Part shown: positions 1 to 12,000 of the stretch, in pieces
Layout of the letters: every line of letters begins with the position of its first letter
How positions within the stretch are numbered: position 1 is the stretch's first letter
Assembly (NCBI GenBank): GCA_905221605.1
Contig: CAJNDS010000894.1
Coordinates: 12,501-53,850, forward strand
Direction: 5' to 3'
Length of the DNA: 41,350 nucleotides
Source: Symbiodinium natans
Taxonomy: Eukaryota; Sar; Dinophyceae; Suessiales; Symbiodiniaceae
The notes under the pieces: generated by a model
What the model saw: the letters and a program-made list of their open reading frames with translations, nothing else
The model's database searches: none
What the model was told of the DNA's origin: nothing
Position numbers and translations under genes: made by a program

Positions 1-500
1 ACACGCCGGCATAGAGAATAGAAACAATGAGAAGGCCATCCGGCCGAAGACGTCCCCCAGCGCAAAACCTGTTTTTTTTGCTACAAGTTTCTTGACGTGA
101 CTTTCACAAGGCACCCTTCTAGCAACAGGTCTTTCGCCAAGCAGCCTTGACATTCCGGCATAGCCTTCCGGCCGAAGACGTCCCCCAACGCAAAACCTGA
201 ATTTTTCTCTCGCAAACTTCTAGACACACACCGGCATAGAGAATAGAAACAATGAGAAGGCCCTCCGGCCGAAGACGTCCCCCAGCGCAAACCTGAATTT
301 TCTCTCGCAAGCTTTTAGACATACCTTTCACAAGGCATCTTCCTAGCAGCAAGTCTTTCGCCATGCAGCCTTGACACTCCAACATAGGGAACAGAAACAA
401 TGAGAAGGCCCTCCGGCCGAAGATGTCCCCTGCGCAAAACCTGAATTTTCTCCTGCAAGCTTCAGGCATGACTTCCATAAGGCTCCTTTCTAGCAACAGG
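1..500. repeat. Degenerate subtelomeric tandem repeat
   Basis: Four imperfect copies of a segment containing CGGCCGAAGACGTCCCC start near positions 41, 169, 266 and 414. Three of them are preceded by an ATAGAGAATAGAAACAATGA-like stretch (near 11, 236 and 384). Spacing is irregular (about 97-148 bp). The minus-strand open frames here are products of the repeat and look like no known protein. Confidence 0.75.
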
Positions 501-740
501 AGGTTCTATTTCCAAGGCAGCTTCTTAAATGTTACCATGCAGCAAGGCATCTTTATAGCAAATTGACATCAAGACACATATTGGATGCTGGACCGAAGTA
601 CAACATTGAGTGCAGAAGTGTTTGAATGTGGGCTGGCTTTAATTCGGCTGGCTCTGGTTTGTTTCGCTGCAAGTAGTGTTTGGGTGGCCTTTGGGGTGGG
701 CATGTCTACACACACTTGCGTACAGCTGACCCGTGCTACA
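501..740. other. Gene-free spacer before first telomeric block
   Basis: No convincing ORF or RNA gene is visible. The part from 678 to 740 (GTTTGGGTGG, a G-rich run, then a CTACA-containing stretch) resembles 2440-2524, which precedes the second CCCTAAA block. Confidence 0.5.
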
Positions 741-985
741 CCCTAAACCCTAAACCCTAAACCCTAAACCCTAAACCCTAAACCCTAAACCCTAAACCCT
801 AAACCCTAAACCCTAAACCCTAAACCCTAAACCCTAAACCCTAAACCCTAAACCCTAAACCCTAAACCCTAAACCCTAAACCCTAAACCCTAAACCCTAA
901 ACCCTAAACCCTAAACCCTAAACCCTAAACCCTAAACCCTAAACCCTAAACCCTAAACCCTAAACCCTAAACCCTAAACCCTAAA
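741..985. repeat. Interstitial telomeric array (CCCTAAA)35
   Basis: This is a perfect uninterrupted run of CCCTAAA, 245 bp, exactly 35 units. It is the plant-type telomere repeat, also reported from dinoflagellates. The orientation matches a left chromosome end, but it is internal because unrelated repeats lie on both sides. Confidence 0.98.
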
Positions 986-1170
986 CTGCCGAGAGCGCCG
1001 CTGTCCATATGCATGTGCGCTCGAGGCTTCGACCGAGGTCCCCGACCGAGCGTCTCCACAGAACGGTGAGGGAGGGTAAAGCCTCCCGGTAGACGAGACG
1101 GCAGTGACTGGCTACGCCTCAGACCTAGGGCGTCAGCCCTAATATAATTAGGACCCCAAACCTACGACCA
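986..1170. other. Gene-free GC-rich spacer with small hairpins
   Basis: No gene is seen. Two overlapping, mutually exclusive perfect 6-bp hairpins occur at 1126-1141 (TAGGGC/GCCCTA) and 1138-1152 (CCTAAT/ATTAGG). Confidence 0.45.
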
Positions 1171-1342
1171 TTGATGTCTTTTAGTGTTTTTTACGGGGGT
1201 CAGGGGGGTACCCCCCGGGGGGGTCTGGGGCCCGGGCTGGCAGATTCCGGGACCCCCCCTGCCGGGGGCGGTCCAGGGGGGCTCCTGCAGCGATTTTGCC
1301 TCCGATCGTTGTTTTTGGGTGCCTTTCGACACTTTCTGGGCT

Positions 1343-1504
1343 GGGACCCCCCTGGGACCCGCCTGGGACCCCCCTGGGACCCCCCTGGGACCCCCCTGGG
1401 ACCCCCCTGGGACCCCCCTGGGACCCCCCTGGGACCCCCCTGGGACCCCCCTGGGACCCTCCTGGGACTCCCCTGGACCGCCTGGGACCTGGGACCCCCC
1501 TGGA
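1343..1504. repeat. 12-bp GC-rich minisatellite
   Basis: Tandem copies of GGGACCCCCCTG, about ten near-perfect and then degenerating after about 1461. Because 12 is a multiple of 3, the array keeps several frames open on both strands and makes Pro/Gly/Trp-rich pseudo-ORFs. I see no sign of a real protein. Confidence 0.9.
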
Positions 1505-1601
1505 CCTTTGTTACCTCAAACAGACGGGCCTTTCTGGACCCCCCCCCCCCCACCCCCTTGGGACCCCCCTCAGACCCCCTGACACCCCCTCCCAAGAATT
1601 C

Positions 1602-1731
1602 GCTCGGTTTTGGTCAAAAATCCAGAAAACGAGAGACCACCCAGAGCCGTCGATTTCAGTACTAAAAAATCGCATTTTTAACTGGGACCCGGGCCGATCC
1701 TGGGGTCCCCCTCATTTAGGGTGTTTTTGGA
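1602..1731 (+). repeat. 130-bp direct repeat, copy 1
   Basis: Nearly identical to 1997-2126 (offset 395 bp). It begins GCTCGGTTTTGGTCAAAAAT and ends with GTGTTTTTGGA. The DNA between the copies differs, so this is a segmental duplication in low-complexity sequence. Confidence 0.85.
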
Positions 1732-1892
1732 GGCAAACTTTCCCTTTCAAGGGGGGGTCGGAGTTTGAGGCTAGGGGGGATCTCAGAAGACTATTTTGCC
1801 TTTAAAATTGAAAAACACAACCCCCCCTTGACCAAAACTAGGCTGTGAAAAGGTCGCGGGGGCGGCCCTCCATCAGAATTGAGGGTTACAAA

Positions 1893-1978
1893 CTCTGAAA
1901 TATCCTGAAAAACATTGAAAAACCTTAAAAAACACTGAAAAATTCTGAAAAACCTTGAAGAACCTTGAAAAACTTGAA
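1893..1978. repeat. Short A-rich CTGAAAAACCTTGAA-like repeat
   Basis: About eight degenerate 10-12 bp copies of a CCTTGAAAAA/CTGAAAAA motif lie between the two 130-bp direct repeats. Confidence 0.6.
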
Positions 1979-1996
1979 ATCCCGAAGCCGGTGAAG

Positions 1997-2126
1997 GCTC
2001 GGTTTTGGTCAAAAATCCAGAAAACGAGAGACCACCCAGAGCCGTCGATTTCAGTACTAAAAAATCGCATTTTTAACTGGGGCCCGGGCCGATCCTGGGG
2101 TCCCCCTCATTTGGGGTGTTTTTGGA
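1997..2126 (+). repeat. 130-bp direct repeat, copy 2
   Basis: Second copy of 1602-1731, with a few substitutions (for example GGGGCCCGGG for GGGACCCGGG). It diverges abruptly after 2126. Confidence 0.85.
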
Positions 2127-2524
2127 CGCGTAAGAAAATGTGGGTTTTTTAGTATTGCAAATCGACGGTTTTCCATTTCAAAAAGCAGGGCCGGCCGAGG
2201 CCCTGCTACTCCCGACCGTTTTTGCTGCCCTTTCAAGCCCGAAAATGTGGGTTCTTGGTATTGCAATTGATGGTTTTGGGCACCTTCCATTTTACTCCGT
2301 GAAAGCTCCAAGAAGCCTACGAGTCACTGACAGGCTCCATGAAGCTCGGGAGACCCCGCCCTGCTCTTTCTCTGTAAAAGCAAGAAAGCCCCCCTTGAGG
2401 GGGGTTTGGGGGGTGAACCCTAAACCCTAAATGAGAATAGTTTGGGTGGTTGGGGTGGGACTACATGCTAACGCAAGCGAGCGGCCCGGGTGCTTTTAGC
2501 ACCAGCGCGCTTCCCTTCTATACA
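2127..2524. other. Gene-free spacer before second telomeric block
   Basis: No supported gene. Two CCCTAAA units sit at about 2416-2431. A hairpin GGTGC-TTTTA-GCACC lies near 2490. The final 85 bp resembles the flank of the first telomeric block. Confidence 0.5.
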
Positions 2525-3078
2525 CCCTAAACCCTAAACCCTAAACCCTAAACCCTAAACCCTAAACCCTAAACCCTAAACCCTAAACCCTAAACCCTAA
2601 ACCCTAAACCCTAAAACCTAAACCCTACACCTTAAACCCTAAACCCTAAACCTACAACCCTAAACCCGAAACCCTAAACCCTAAACCTAAACCCCTAACC
2701 CCTAAACCCTAAACCCCCTAAACCCTAAACCCTAAACCCTAACCCTAAACCCCTAAACCCTAAACCCTAAACCCTAAACCCTAAACCCTAAAACCCTAAA
2801 AAACTAAACCCTAACCCTAAACCCTAAACCCTAAACCTAAAACTAAACCCTAACCCTAACCCCTAAACCCTAAACCCTAAACCTAAACCCTAAAACCCTA
2901 AACCCTAAACCCTAAACCCTAAACCCTAAACCCTAAACCCTAAACCCTAAACCCTAAACCCTAAACCCTAAAAACCCTAAACCCTAAACCCTAAACCCTA
3001 AACCCTAAACCCTAAACCCTAAACCCTAAACCCTAAACCCCTAAACCCTAAACCCTAAACCCTAAACCCTAAACCCTA
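2525..3078. repeat. Degenerate interstitial telomeric array (CCCTAAA)n
   Basis: About 550 bp of CCCTAAA with many indel variants (CCTAAA, CCCCTAAA, CCCTAAAA, CCCTACACC), unlike the perfect block at 741-985. It runs directly into a truncated satellite unit at about 3079. The decay suggests it is older or no longer maintained by telomerase. Confidence 0.95.
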
Positions 3079-6000
3079 ACAACATTTTCTGGGTTTGTGG
3101 TAATTTTCAAAGCCGGAAAGAAGTACGATTTGTTGCCACCAGTTTGTGCTTCGCTGACAGATCTTGAGAAAATTTTGGTTGTTTACTTAATTGTAAGGTC
3201 TTCGGTGGGTCGACGGTTAACATTCGGAGATGGATCAATCTTGAAGAACCTTGTGTTGTTTACTTAATTGTAAGGCCTTCGGAGGGTCGGTATCTGTGTG
3301 AGGAATGGCAAGATGAGATTGGGGTGTCTTAATTTCGTCTTACTTTCGTCTTAATTTCCAAAACCGTGCCTTAATTTCGTCTTACTTTCGTCTTACTTTC
3401 CAAAACCGTGTCTTAATTTCGTCTTACTTTCCAAAACCGTGTCTGAAGTTCGTCTTGCTTTCGCCTTAGGTTTCCAAACCATTCTGCGATTTCGTCTGAC
3501 TTTCGTCTTACTCTCCAAAACCCTGCCTTAAGTTCGTCTTATTTTCGTCTTGCTTTCCAAAACAATGCCTTAATTTCGTGTTACTTTCGTCTTACTGTCC
3601 AAAACCATGCCTTAATTTTGCCTTACTTTCCTCGTAGTTTTCCAAGCCGCGTCATAAATTCGTCCGGCTTTCGTCTTCCCATCAGGATTAGTTAGTCAAA
3701 AGCTAGAAGGGGTAGTCGAAAGGAACAGCCACCTGCAGCATGCAGTGATGTCGGCCAGGCGCTGCCTACGCCTGGCGAGCTCGACTCCAAAAGTTTCGGA
3801 GCTGTGCGAGCAGGGCCCAACAACATTTTCTGGGTTTGTGGTAATTTTCAAAGCCGGAAAGAAGTACGATTTGTTGCCACCAGTTTGTGCTTCGCTGACA
3901 GATCTTGAGAAAATTTTGGTTGTTTACTTAATTGTAAGGTCTTCGGTGGGTCGACGGTTAAGATTCGGAGATGGATCAATCTTGAAGAACCTCGTGTTGT
4001 TTACTTAATTGCAAGGCCTTCGGAGGGTCGGTATCTGTGTGAGGAATGGCAAGATGAGATTGGGGTGTCTTAATTTCGTCTTACTTTCGTCTTACTTTCC
4101 AAAATCGTGTCTTAACTTCGTCTTACTTTCGTTTTACTTTCCAAAACCATGCCTTAATTCCGTCTTACTTTCGTCTTACTTTCCAAAACCGTGTCTTAAT
4201 TTCGTCTTACTTTCGTCTTACTTTCCAAAACCATGCCTTAATTTCGTCTTACTTTCGTCTCAGTTTCAAGACCTTGTCTTAATTTCGTCTTACTTTCCAA
4301 AACCGTGCCTTAAGTTCGTCTTGCTTTCGCCTTAGTTTCCAAACCATTCTGCGATTTCGTCTGACTTTCGTCTTACTCCCCAAAACCCTGCCTTAAGTTC
4401 GTCTTATTTTCGTCTTGCTTTCCAAAACAATGCCTTAATTTCGTCTTACTTTCGTCTTACTGTCCAAAACCATGCCTTAATTTTGCCTTACTTTCCTCGT
4501 AGTTTTCCAAGCCGTGTCTTAAATTCGTCCGGCTTTCGTCTTCACATCAGGATGAGTTAGTCAAAAGCTAGAAGGGGGTAGTCGAAAGGAACAGCCACCT
4601 GCAGCATGCAGTGATGTCGGCCAGGCGCTGTCTACGCCTGGCGAGCTCGACTCCAAAAGTTTCGGAGCTGTGCGAGCAGGGCCCAACAACATTTTCTGGG
4701 TTTGTGGTAATTTTCAAAGCCGGAAAGAAGTACGATTTGTTGCCGCCAGTTTGTGCTTCGCTGACAGATCTTGAGAAAGTTCTGGTTGTTTACATAATTG
4801 TGAGGTCTTCGGTGGGTCGACGGTTAAGATTCGGAGATGGATCAATCTTGAAGAACATCGTGTTGTTTACTTAATTGTAAGGCCTTCGGAGGGTCGGTAT
4901 CTGTGTGAGGAATGGCAAGATGAGATTGGGGTGTCTTAATTTCGTCTTACTTTCGTCTTACTTTCCAAAACCGTGTCTGAATTTCGTCTTACTTTCGTCT
5001 TACTTTCCCAAACCATGCCTTAATTTCGTCTTACTTTCGTCTTACTTTCCAAAACCGTGTCTGAATTTCGTCTTACTTTCGTCTTCGGGCCTTAAGTTCG
5101 TCTTGCTTTCGTCTTAGTTTCCAAACCATTCTGCGATTTCGTCTGACTTTCGTCTTACTCTCCAAAACCCTGCCTTAAGTTCGTCGTATTTTCGTCTTGC
5201 TTTCCAAAACAATGCCTTAATTTCGTCTTACTTTCGTCTTACTGTCCAAAACCATGCCTTAATTTTGCCTTACTTTCCTCGTAGTTTTCCAAGCCGTGTC
5301 TTAAATTCGTCCGGCTTTCGTCTTCCCATCAGGATTAGTTAGTCAAAAGCTAGAAGGGGGTACTGTAGTCGAAAGGGACAGCCATCTGCAGCATGCAGTG
5401 ATGTCGGCCAGGCGCTGTCTACGCCTGGCGAGCTCGACGGTAAAAGTTTCGGAGCTGTACGAGCAGGGCCCAACAACATTTTCTGGGTTTGTGGTAATTT
5501 TCAAAGCCGGAAAGAAGTACGATTTGTTGCCGCCAGTTTGTGCTTCGCTGACAGATCTTGAGAAAATTTTGGTTGTTTACTTAATTGTAAGGTCTTCGGT
5601 GGGTCGACGGTTGAGATTCGGAGATGGATCAATCTTGAAGAACATCGTGTTGTTTACTTAATTGCAAGGCCTTCGGAGGGTCGGTATCTGTGTGAGGAAT
5701 GGCAAGATGAGATTGGGGTGTCTTAATTTCGTCTTACTTTCGTCTTACTTTCCAGAACCGTGTCTGAATTTCGTCTTACTTTCGTCTTACTTTCCAAAAC
5801 CATGCCTTAATTTCGTCTTACTTTCGTCTTACTTTCCAAAACCGTGTCTTAATTTCGTCTTACTTTCGTCTTACTTTCCAAAACCATGCCTTACCTTACT
5901 TTCGTCTTAATTTCGTCTTACTTTCCAAAACCGTGTCTTAAGTTCGTCTTGCTTTCGTCTTAGTTTCCAAACCATTCTGCGATTTCGTCTTACTTTCGTC

Positions 6001-9000
6001 TTACTCTCCAAAACCCTGCCTTAAGTTCGTCTTATTTTCGTCTTGCTTTCCAAAACAATGCCTCAATTTCGTCTAACTTTCGTCTTACTGTCCAAAACCA
6101 TGCCTTAATTTTGCCTTACTTTCCTCGTAGTTTTCCAAGCCGTGTCTTAAATTCGTCCGGCTTTCGTCTTCCCATCAGGATTAGTTAGTCAAAAGCTAGA
6201 AGGGGGTAGTCGAAAGGAACAGCCACCTGCAGCATGCAGTGATGTCGGCCAGGCGCTGTCTACGCCTGGCGAGCTCGACTCCAAAAGTTTCGGAGCTGTG
6301 CGAGCAGGGCCCAACAACATTTTCTGGGTTTGGGGTAATTTTCAAAGCCGGAAAGAAGTACGATTTGTTGCCGCCAGTTTGTGCTTCGCTGACAGATCTT
6401 GAGAAAATTTTGGTTGTTTACTTAATTGTAAGGTCTTCGGTGGGTCGACGGTTGAGATTCGGAGATGGATCAATCTTGAAGAACATCGTGTTGTTTACTT
6501 AATTGCAAGGCCTTCGGAGGGTCGGTATCTGTGTGAGGAATGGCAAGATGAGATTGGGGTGTCTTAATTTCGTCTTACTTTCGTCTTACTTTCCAAAACC
6601 GTGTCTGAATTTCGTCTTACTTTCGTCTTACTTTCCAAAACCATGCCCTAATTTCGTCTTACTTTCGTCTGATTTCCAAAACCGTGTCTTAAGTTTCGTC
6701 TTACTTTCGTCTTACTTTCCAAAACCATGCCTTAATTTCGTCTTACTTTCGTTTACTTTCCAAAACCGTGTCTTAATTTCGTCTTACTTTCCAAAACCGT
6801 GTCTGAAGTTCGTCTTGCTTTCGCCTTAGTTTCCAAACCATTCTGCGATTTCGTCTGACTTTCGTCTTACTCTCCAAAACCCTGCCTTAAGTTCGTCTTA
6901 TTTTCGTCTTGCTTTCCAAAACAATGCCTTAATTTCGTGTTACTTTCGTCTTACTGTCCAAAACCATGCCTTAATTTTGCCTTACTTTCCTCGTAGTTTT
7001 CCAAGCCGCGTCTTAAATTCGTCCGGCTTTCGTCTTCCCATCAGGATTAGTTAGTCAAAAGCTAGAAGGGGGTAGTCGAAAGGAACAGCCACCTGCAGCA
7101 TGCAGTGATGTCGGCCAGGCGCTGTCTACGCCTGGCGAGCTCGACTCCAAAAGTTTCGGAGCTGTGCGAGCAGGGCCCAACAACATTTTCTGGGTTTGGG
7201 GTAATTTGCAAAGCCGGAAAGAAGTACGATTTGTTGCCGTTTGTGCTTCGCTGACAGTTTCCTTAAAATTCTTCAATTAAGATTCCTTTGAAATTGTAAG
7301 GCCTTCGGAGGGTCGGTATATCTGTTGGGGTGTCAAGTCTTACTTTCGTCTTAAAACCGTGTCTCTTACTTTCGTCTTACTTTCCAAAACCGTGTCTTAC
7401 TTTCGTCTTACTTTCCAAAACCGTGTCTGAAGTTCGTCTTGCTTTCGTCCTTTCGTCTTACTTTCCAAAACCGTGTTTAATTTCGTCTTAAAAACCGTGT
7501 CTGAAATTCGTCTTGCTTTCGCCTTAGTTTCCAAACCATTCTGCGATTTCGTCTGACTTTCGTCTTACTCTCCAAAACCCTGCCTTAAGTTCGTCTTATT
7601 TTCGTCTTGCTTTCCAAAACAATGCCTTAATTTCGTCTTACTTTCGTCTTACTGTCCAAAACCATGCCTTAATTTTGCCTTACTTTCCTCGTAGTTTTCC
7701 AAGCCGCGTCTTAAATTCGTCCGGCTTTCGTCTTCCCATCAGGATTAGTTAGTCAAAAGCTAGAAGGGGGTAGTCGAAAGGAACAGCCACCTGCAGCATG
7801 CAGTGATGTCGGCCAGGCGCTGTCTACGCCTGGCGAGCTCGACTCCAAAAGTTTCGGAGCTGTGCGAGCAGGGCCCAACAACATTTTCTGGGTTTGTGGT
7901 AATTTTCAAAGCCGGAAAGAAGTACGATTTGTTGCCGCCAGTTTGTGCTTCGCTGACAGATCTTGAGAAAATTTTGGTTGTTTACTTAATTGTAAGGTCT
8001 TCGGTGGGTCGACGGTTAAGATTCGGAGATGGATCAATCTTGAAGAACCTCGTGTTGTTTACTTAATTGCAAGGCCTTCGGAGGGTCGGTATCTGTGTGA
8101 GGAATGGCAAGATGAGATTGGGGTGTCTTAATTTCGTCTTACTTTCGTCTTACTTTCCAAAACCGTGTCTGAATTTCGTCTTACTTTCGTCTTACTTTCC
8201 AAAACCATGCCTTAATTTCGTCTTACTTTCGTCTCAGTTTCAAGACCTTGTCTTAATTTCGTCTTACTTTCCAAAACCGTGCCTTAAGTTCGTCTTGCTT
8301 TCGCTTAGTTTCCAAACCATTCTGCGATTTCGTCTGACTTTCGTCTTACTCCCAAAACCCTGCCTTAAGTTCGTCTTATTTTCGTCTTGCTTTCCAAAAC
8401 AATGCCTTAATTTCGTCTTACTTTCGTCTTACTGTCCAAAACCATGCCTTAATTTTGCCTTACTTTCCTCGTAGTTTTCCAAGCCGTGTCTTAAATTCGT
8501 CCGGCTTTCGTCTTCCCATCAGGATTAGTTAGTCAAAAGCTAGAAGGGGGTAGTCGAAAGGAACAGCCACCTGCAGCATGCAGTGATGTCGGCCAGGCGC
8601 TGTCTACGCCTGGCGAGCTCGACGGTAAAAGTTTCGGAGCTGTGCGAGCAGGGCCCAACAACATTTTCTGGGTTTGGGTTAATTTTCAAAGCCGGAAAGA
8701 AGTACGATTTGTTGCCGCCAGTTTGTGCTTCGCTGACAGATCTTGAGAAAATTTTGGTTGTTTACTTAATTGTAAGGTCTTCGGTGGGTCGACGGTTGAG
8801 ATTCGGAGATGGATCAATCTTGAAGAACATCGTGTTGTTTACTTAATTGCAAGGCCTTCGGAGGGTCGGTATCTGTGTGAGGAATGGCAAGATGAGATTG
8901 GGGTGTCTTAATTTCGTCTTACTTTCGTCTTACTTTCCAAAACCGTGTCTGAATTTCGTCTTACTTTCGTCTTACTTTCCAAAACCATGCCTTAATTTCG

Positions 9001-12000
9001 TCTTACTTTCGTCTTACTCCCCAAAACCCTGCCTTAAGTTCGTCTTATTTTCGTCTTGCTTTCCAAAACAATGCCTTAATTTCGTGTTACTTTCGTCTTA
9101 CTGTCCAAAACCATGCCTTAATTTTGCCTTACTTTCCTCGTAGTTTTCCAAGCCGCGTCTTAAATTCGTCCGGCTTTCGTCTTCCCATCAGGATTAGTTA
9201 GTCAAAAGCTAGAAGGGGGTAGTCGAAAGGAACAGCCACCTGCAGCATGCAGTGATGTCGGCCAGGCGCTGTCTACGCCTGGCGAGCTCGACGGTCCAAA
9301 AGTTTCGAGCTGTGCGAGCAGGGCCCAACAACATTTTCTGGGTTTGTGGTAATTTTCAAAGCCGGAAAGAAGTACGATTTGTTGCCACCAGTTTGTGCTT
9401 CGCTGACAGATCTTGAGAAAATTTTGGTTGTTTACTTAATTGTAAGGTCTTCGGTGGGTCGACGGTTAAGATTCGGAGATGGATCAATCTTGAAGAACCT
9501 CGTGTTGTTTACTTAATTGCAACGCCTTCGGAGGGTCGGTATCTGTGTGGGGAATGGCAAGATGAGATTGGGGTGTCTTAATTTCGTCTTACTTTCGTCT
9601 TACTTTCCAAAACCGTGTCTGAATTTCGTCTTACTTTCGTCTTACTTTCCAAAACCATGCCTTAATTTCGTCTTACTTTCGTCTCAGTTTCAAGACCTTG
9701 TCTTAATTTCGTCTTACTTTCCAAAACCGTGCCTTAAGTTCGTCTTGCTTTCGTCTTAGTTTCCAAACCATTCTGCGATTTCGTCTGACTTTCGTCTTAC
9801 TCTCCAAAACCCTGCCTTAAGTTCGTCTTATTTTCGTCTTGCTTTCCAAAACAATGCCTTAATTTCGTGTTACTTTCGTCTTACTGTCCAAAACCATGCC
9901 GTGATTTTGCCTTACTTTCCTCGTAGTTTTCCAAGCCGTGTCTTAAATTCGTCCGGCTTTCGTCTTCCCATCAGGATTAGTTAGTCAAAAGCTAGAAGGG
10001 GGTACTGTAGTCGAAAGGGACAGCCGTCTGCAGCATGCAGTGATGTCGGCCAGGCGCTGTCTACGCCTGGCGAGCTCGACGGTAAAAGTTTCGGAGCTGT
10101 ACGAGCAGGGCCCAACAACATTTTCTGGGTTTGTTGTAATTTTCAAAGCCGGAAAGAAGTACGATTTGTTGCCGCCAGTTTGTGCTTCGCTGACAGATCT
10201 TGAGAAAATTTTGGTTGTTTACTTAATTGTAAGGTCTTCGGTGGGTCGACGGTTAAGATTCGGAGATGGATCAATCTTGAAGAACCTCGTGTTGTTTACT
10301 TAATTGCAACGCCTTCGGAGGGTCGGTATCTGTGTGAGGAATGGCAAGATGAGATTGGGGTGTCTTAATTTCGTCTTACTTTCGTCTTACTTTCCAAAAC
10401 TATGCCTTAATTTCGTCTTACTTTCGTCTTACTTTCCAAAACCGTGTCTTAATTTCGTCTACTTTCGTCTTACTTTCCAAAACCATGCCTTAATTTCGTC
10501 TTACCTTCGTCTCAGTTTCAAGACCTTGTCTTAATTTCGTCTTTCTTTTACCCGTGCCTTAAGTTCGTCTTGCTTTCGTCTTAGTTTCCAAACCATTCTG
10601 CGATTTCGTCTGACTTTCGTCTTACTCTCCAAAACCCTGCCTTAAGTTCGTCTTATTTTCGTCTTGCTTTCCAAAACAATGCCTTAATTTCGTCTTACTT
10701 TCGTCTTACTGTCCAAAACCATGCCTTAATTTTGCCTTACTTTCCTCGTAGTTTTCCAAGCCGTGTCTTAAATTCGTCCGGCTTTCGTCTTCCCATCAGG
10801 ATTAGTTAGTCAAAAGCTAGAAGGGGGTACTGTAGTCGAAAGGGACAGCCATCTGCAGCATGCAGTGATGTCGGCCAGGCGCTGTCTACGCCTGGCGAGC
10901 TCGACGGTAAAAGTTTCGGAGCTGTACGAGCAGGGCCCAACAACATTTTCTGGGTTTGTGGTAATTTTCAAAGCCGGAAAGAAGTACGATGTTGTTGCCG
11001 TTTCGGAGCAGCAGGGCCCAACAACATTTGGGTTTGCAAAGCGGAAAGAAGTACGATTTGTTGCCGCCAGTTTGTGCTTCGCTGACAGATCTTGAGAACA
11101 TTTTGGTTGTTTACTTAATTGTAAGGTCTTCGGTGGGTCGACGGTTGAGATTCGGAGATGGATCAATCTTGAAGAACATCGTGTTGTTTACTTAATTGCA
11201 AGGCCTTCGGAGGGTCGGTATCTGTGTGAGGAATGGCAAGATGAGATTGGGGTGTCTTAATTTCGTCTTACTTTCGTCTTACTTTCCAGAACCGTGTCTG
11301 AATTTCGTCTTACTTTCGTCTTACTTTCCAAAACCATGCCTTAATTTCGTCTTACTTTCGTCTTACTTTCCAAAACCGTGTCTTAATTTCGTCTTACTTT
11401 CGTCAAAACCATGCCTTAATTTCGTCTTACCTTCGTTCAGTTTCAAGACCTTGTCTTAATTTCGTCTTTCTTTTACCCGTGCCTTAAGTTCGTCTTGCTT
11501 TCGTCTTAGTTTTAGTTTCCAAACCATTCTGCGATTTCGTCTGACTTTCGTCTTACTCTCCAAAACCCTGCCTTAAGTTCGTCTTATTTTCGTCTTGCTT
11601 TCCAAAACAATGCCTTAATTTCGTCTTACTTTCGTCTTACTGTCCAAAACCATGCCTTAATTTTGCCTTACTTTCCTCGTAGTTTTCCAAGCCGTGTCTT
11701 AAATTCGTCCGGCTTTCGTCTTCCCATCAGGATTAGTTAGTCAAAAGCTAGAAGGGGGTACTGTAGTCGAAAGGAACAGCCACCTGCAGCATGCAGTGAT
11801 GTCGGCCAGGCGCTGTCTACGCCTGGCGAGCTCGACTCCAAAAGTTTCGGAGCTGTACGAGCAGGGCCCAACAACATTTTCTGGGTTTGTGGTAATTTTC
11901 AAAGCCGGAAAGAAGTACGATTTGTTGCCACCAGTTTGTGCTTCGCTGACAGATCTTGAGAAAATTTTGGTTGTTTACTTAATTGTAAGGTCTTCGGTGG

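Noticed and set aside
741-985. True chromosome end at the left of the window
   Set aside because: 740 bp of other sequence lies outside the array, so it is interstitial in this assembly.
1171-1805. Pro/Gly/Trp-rich ORFs over the GC-rich minisatellite
   Set aside because: They are produced in several frames and on both strands by a 12-bp repeat, with no recognisable domain.
3745-4335. 87-codon and 14-residue-periodic reading frames repeated in most satellite units
   Set aside because: The 42-bp subrepeat is a multiple of three, so frames stay open automatically. Many units are truncated or shifted, several nominal starts are not ATG, and the sequence is low complexity.
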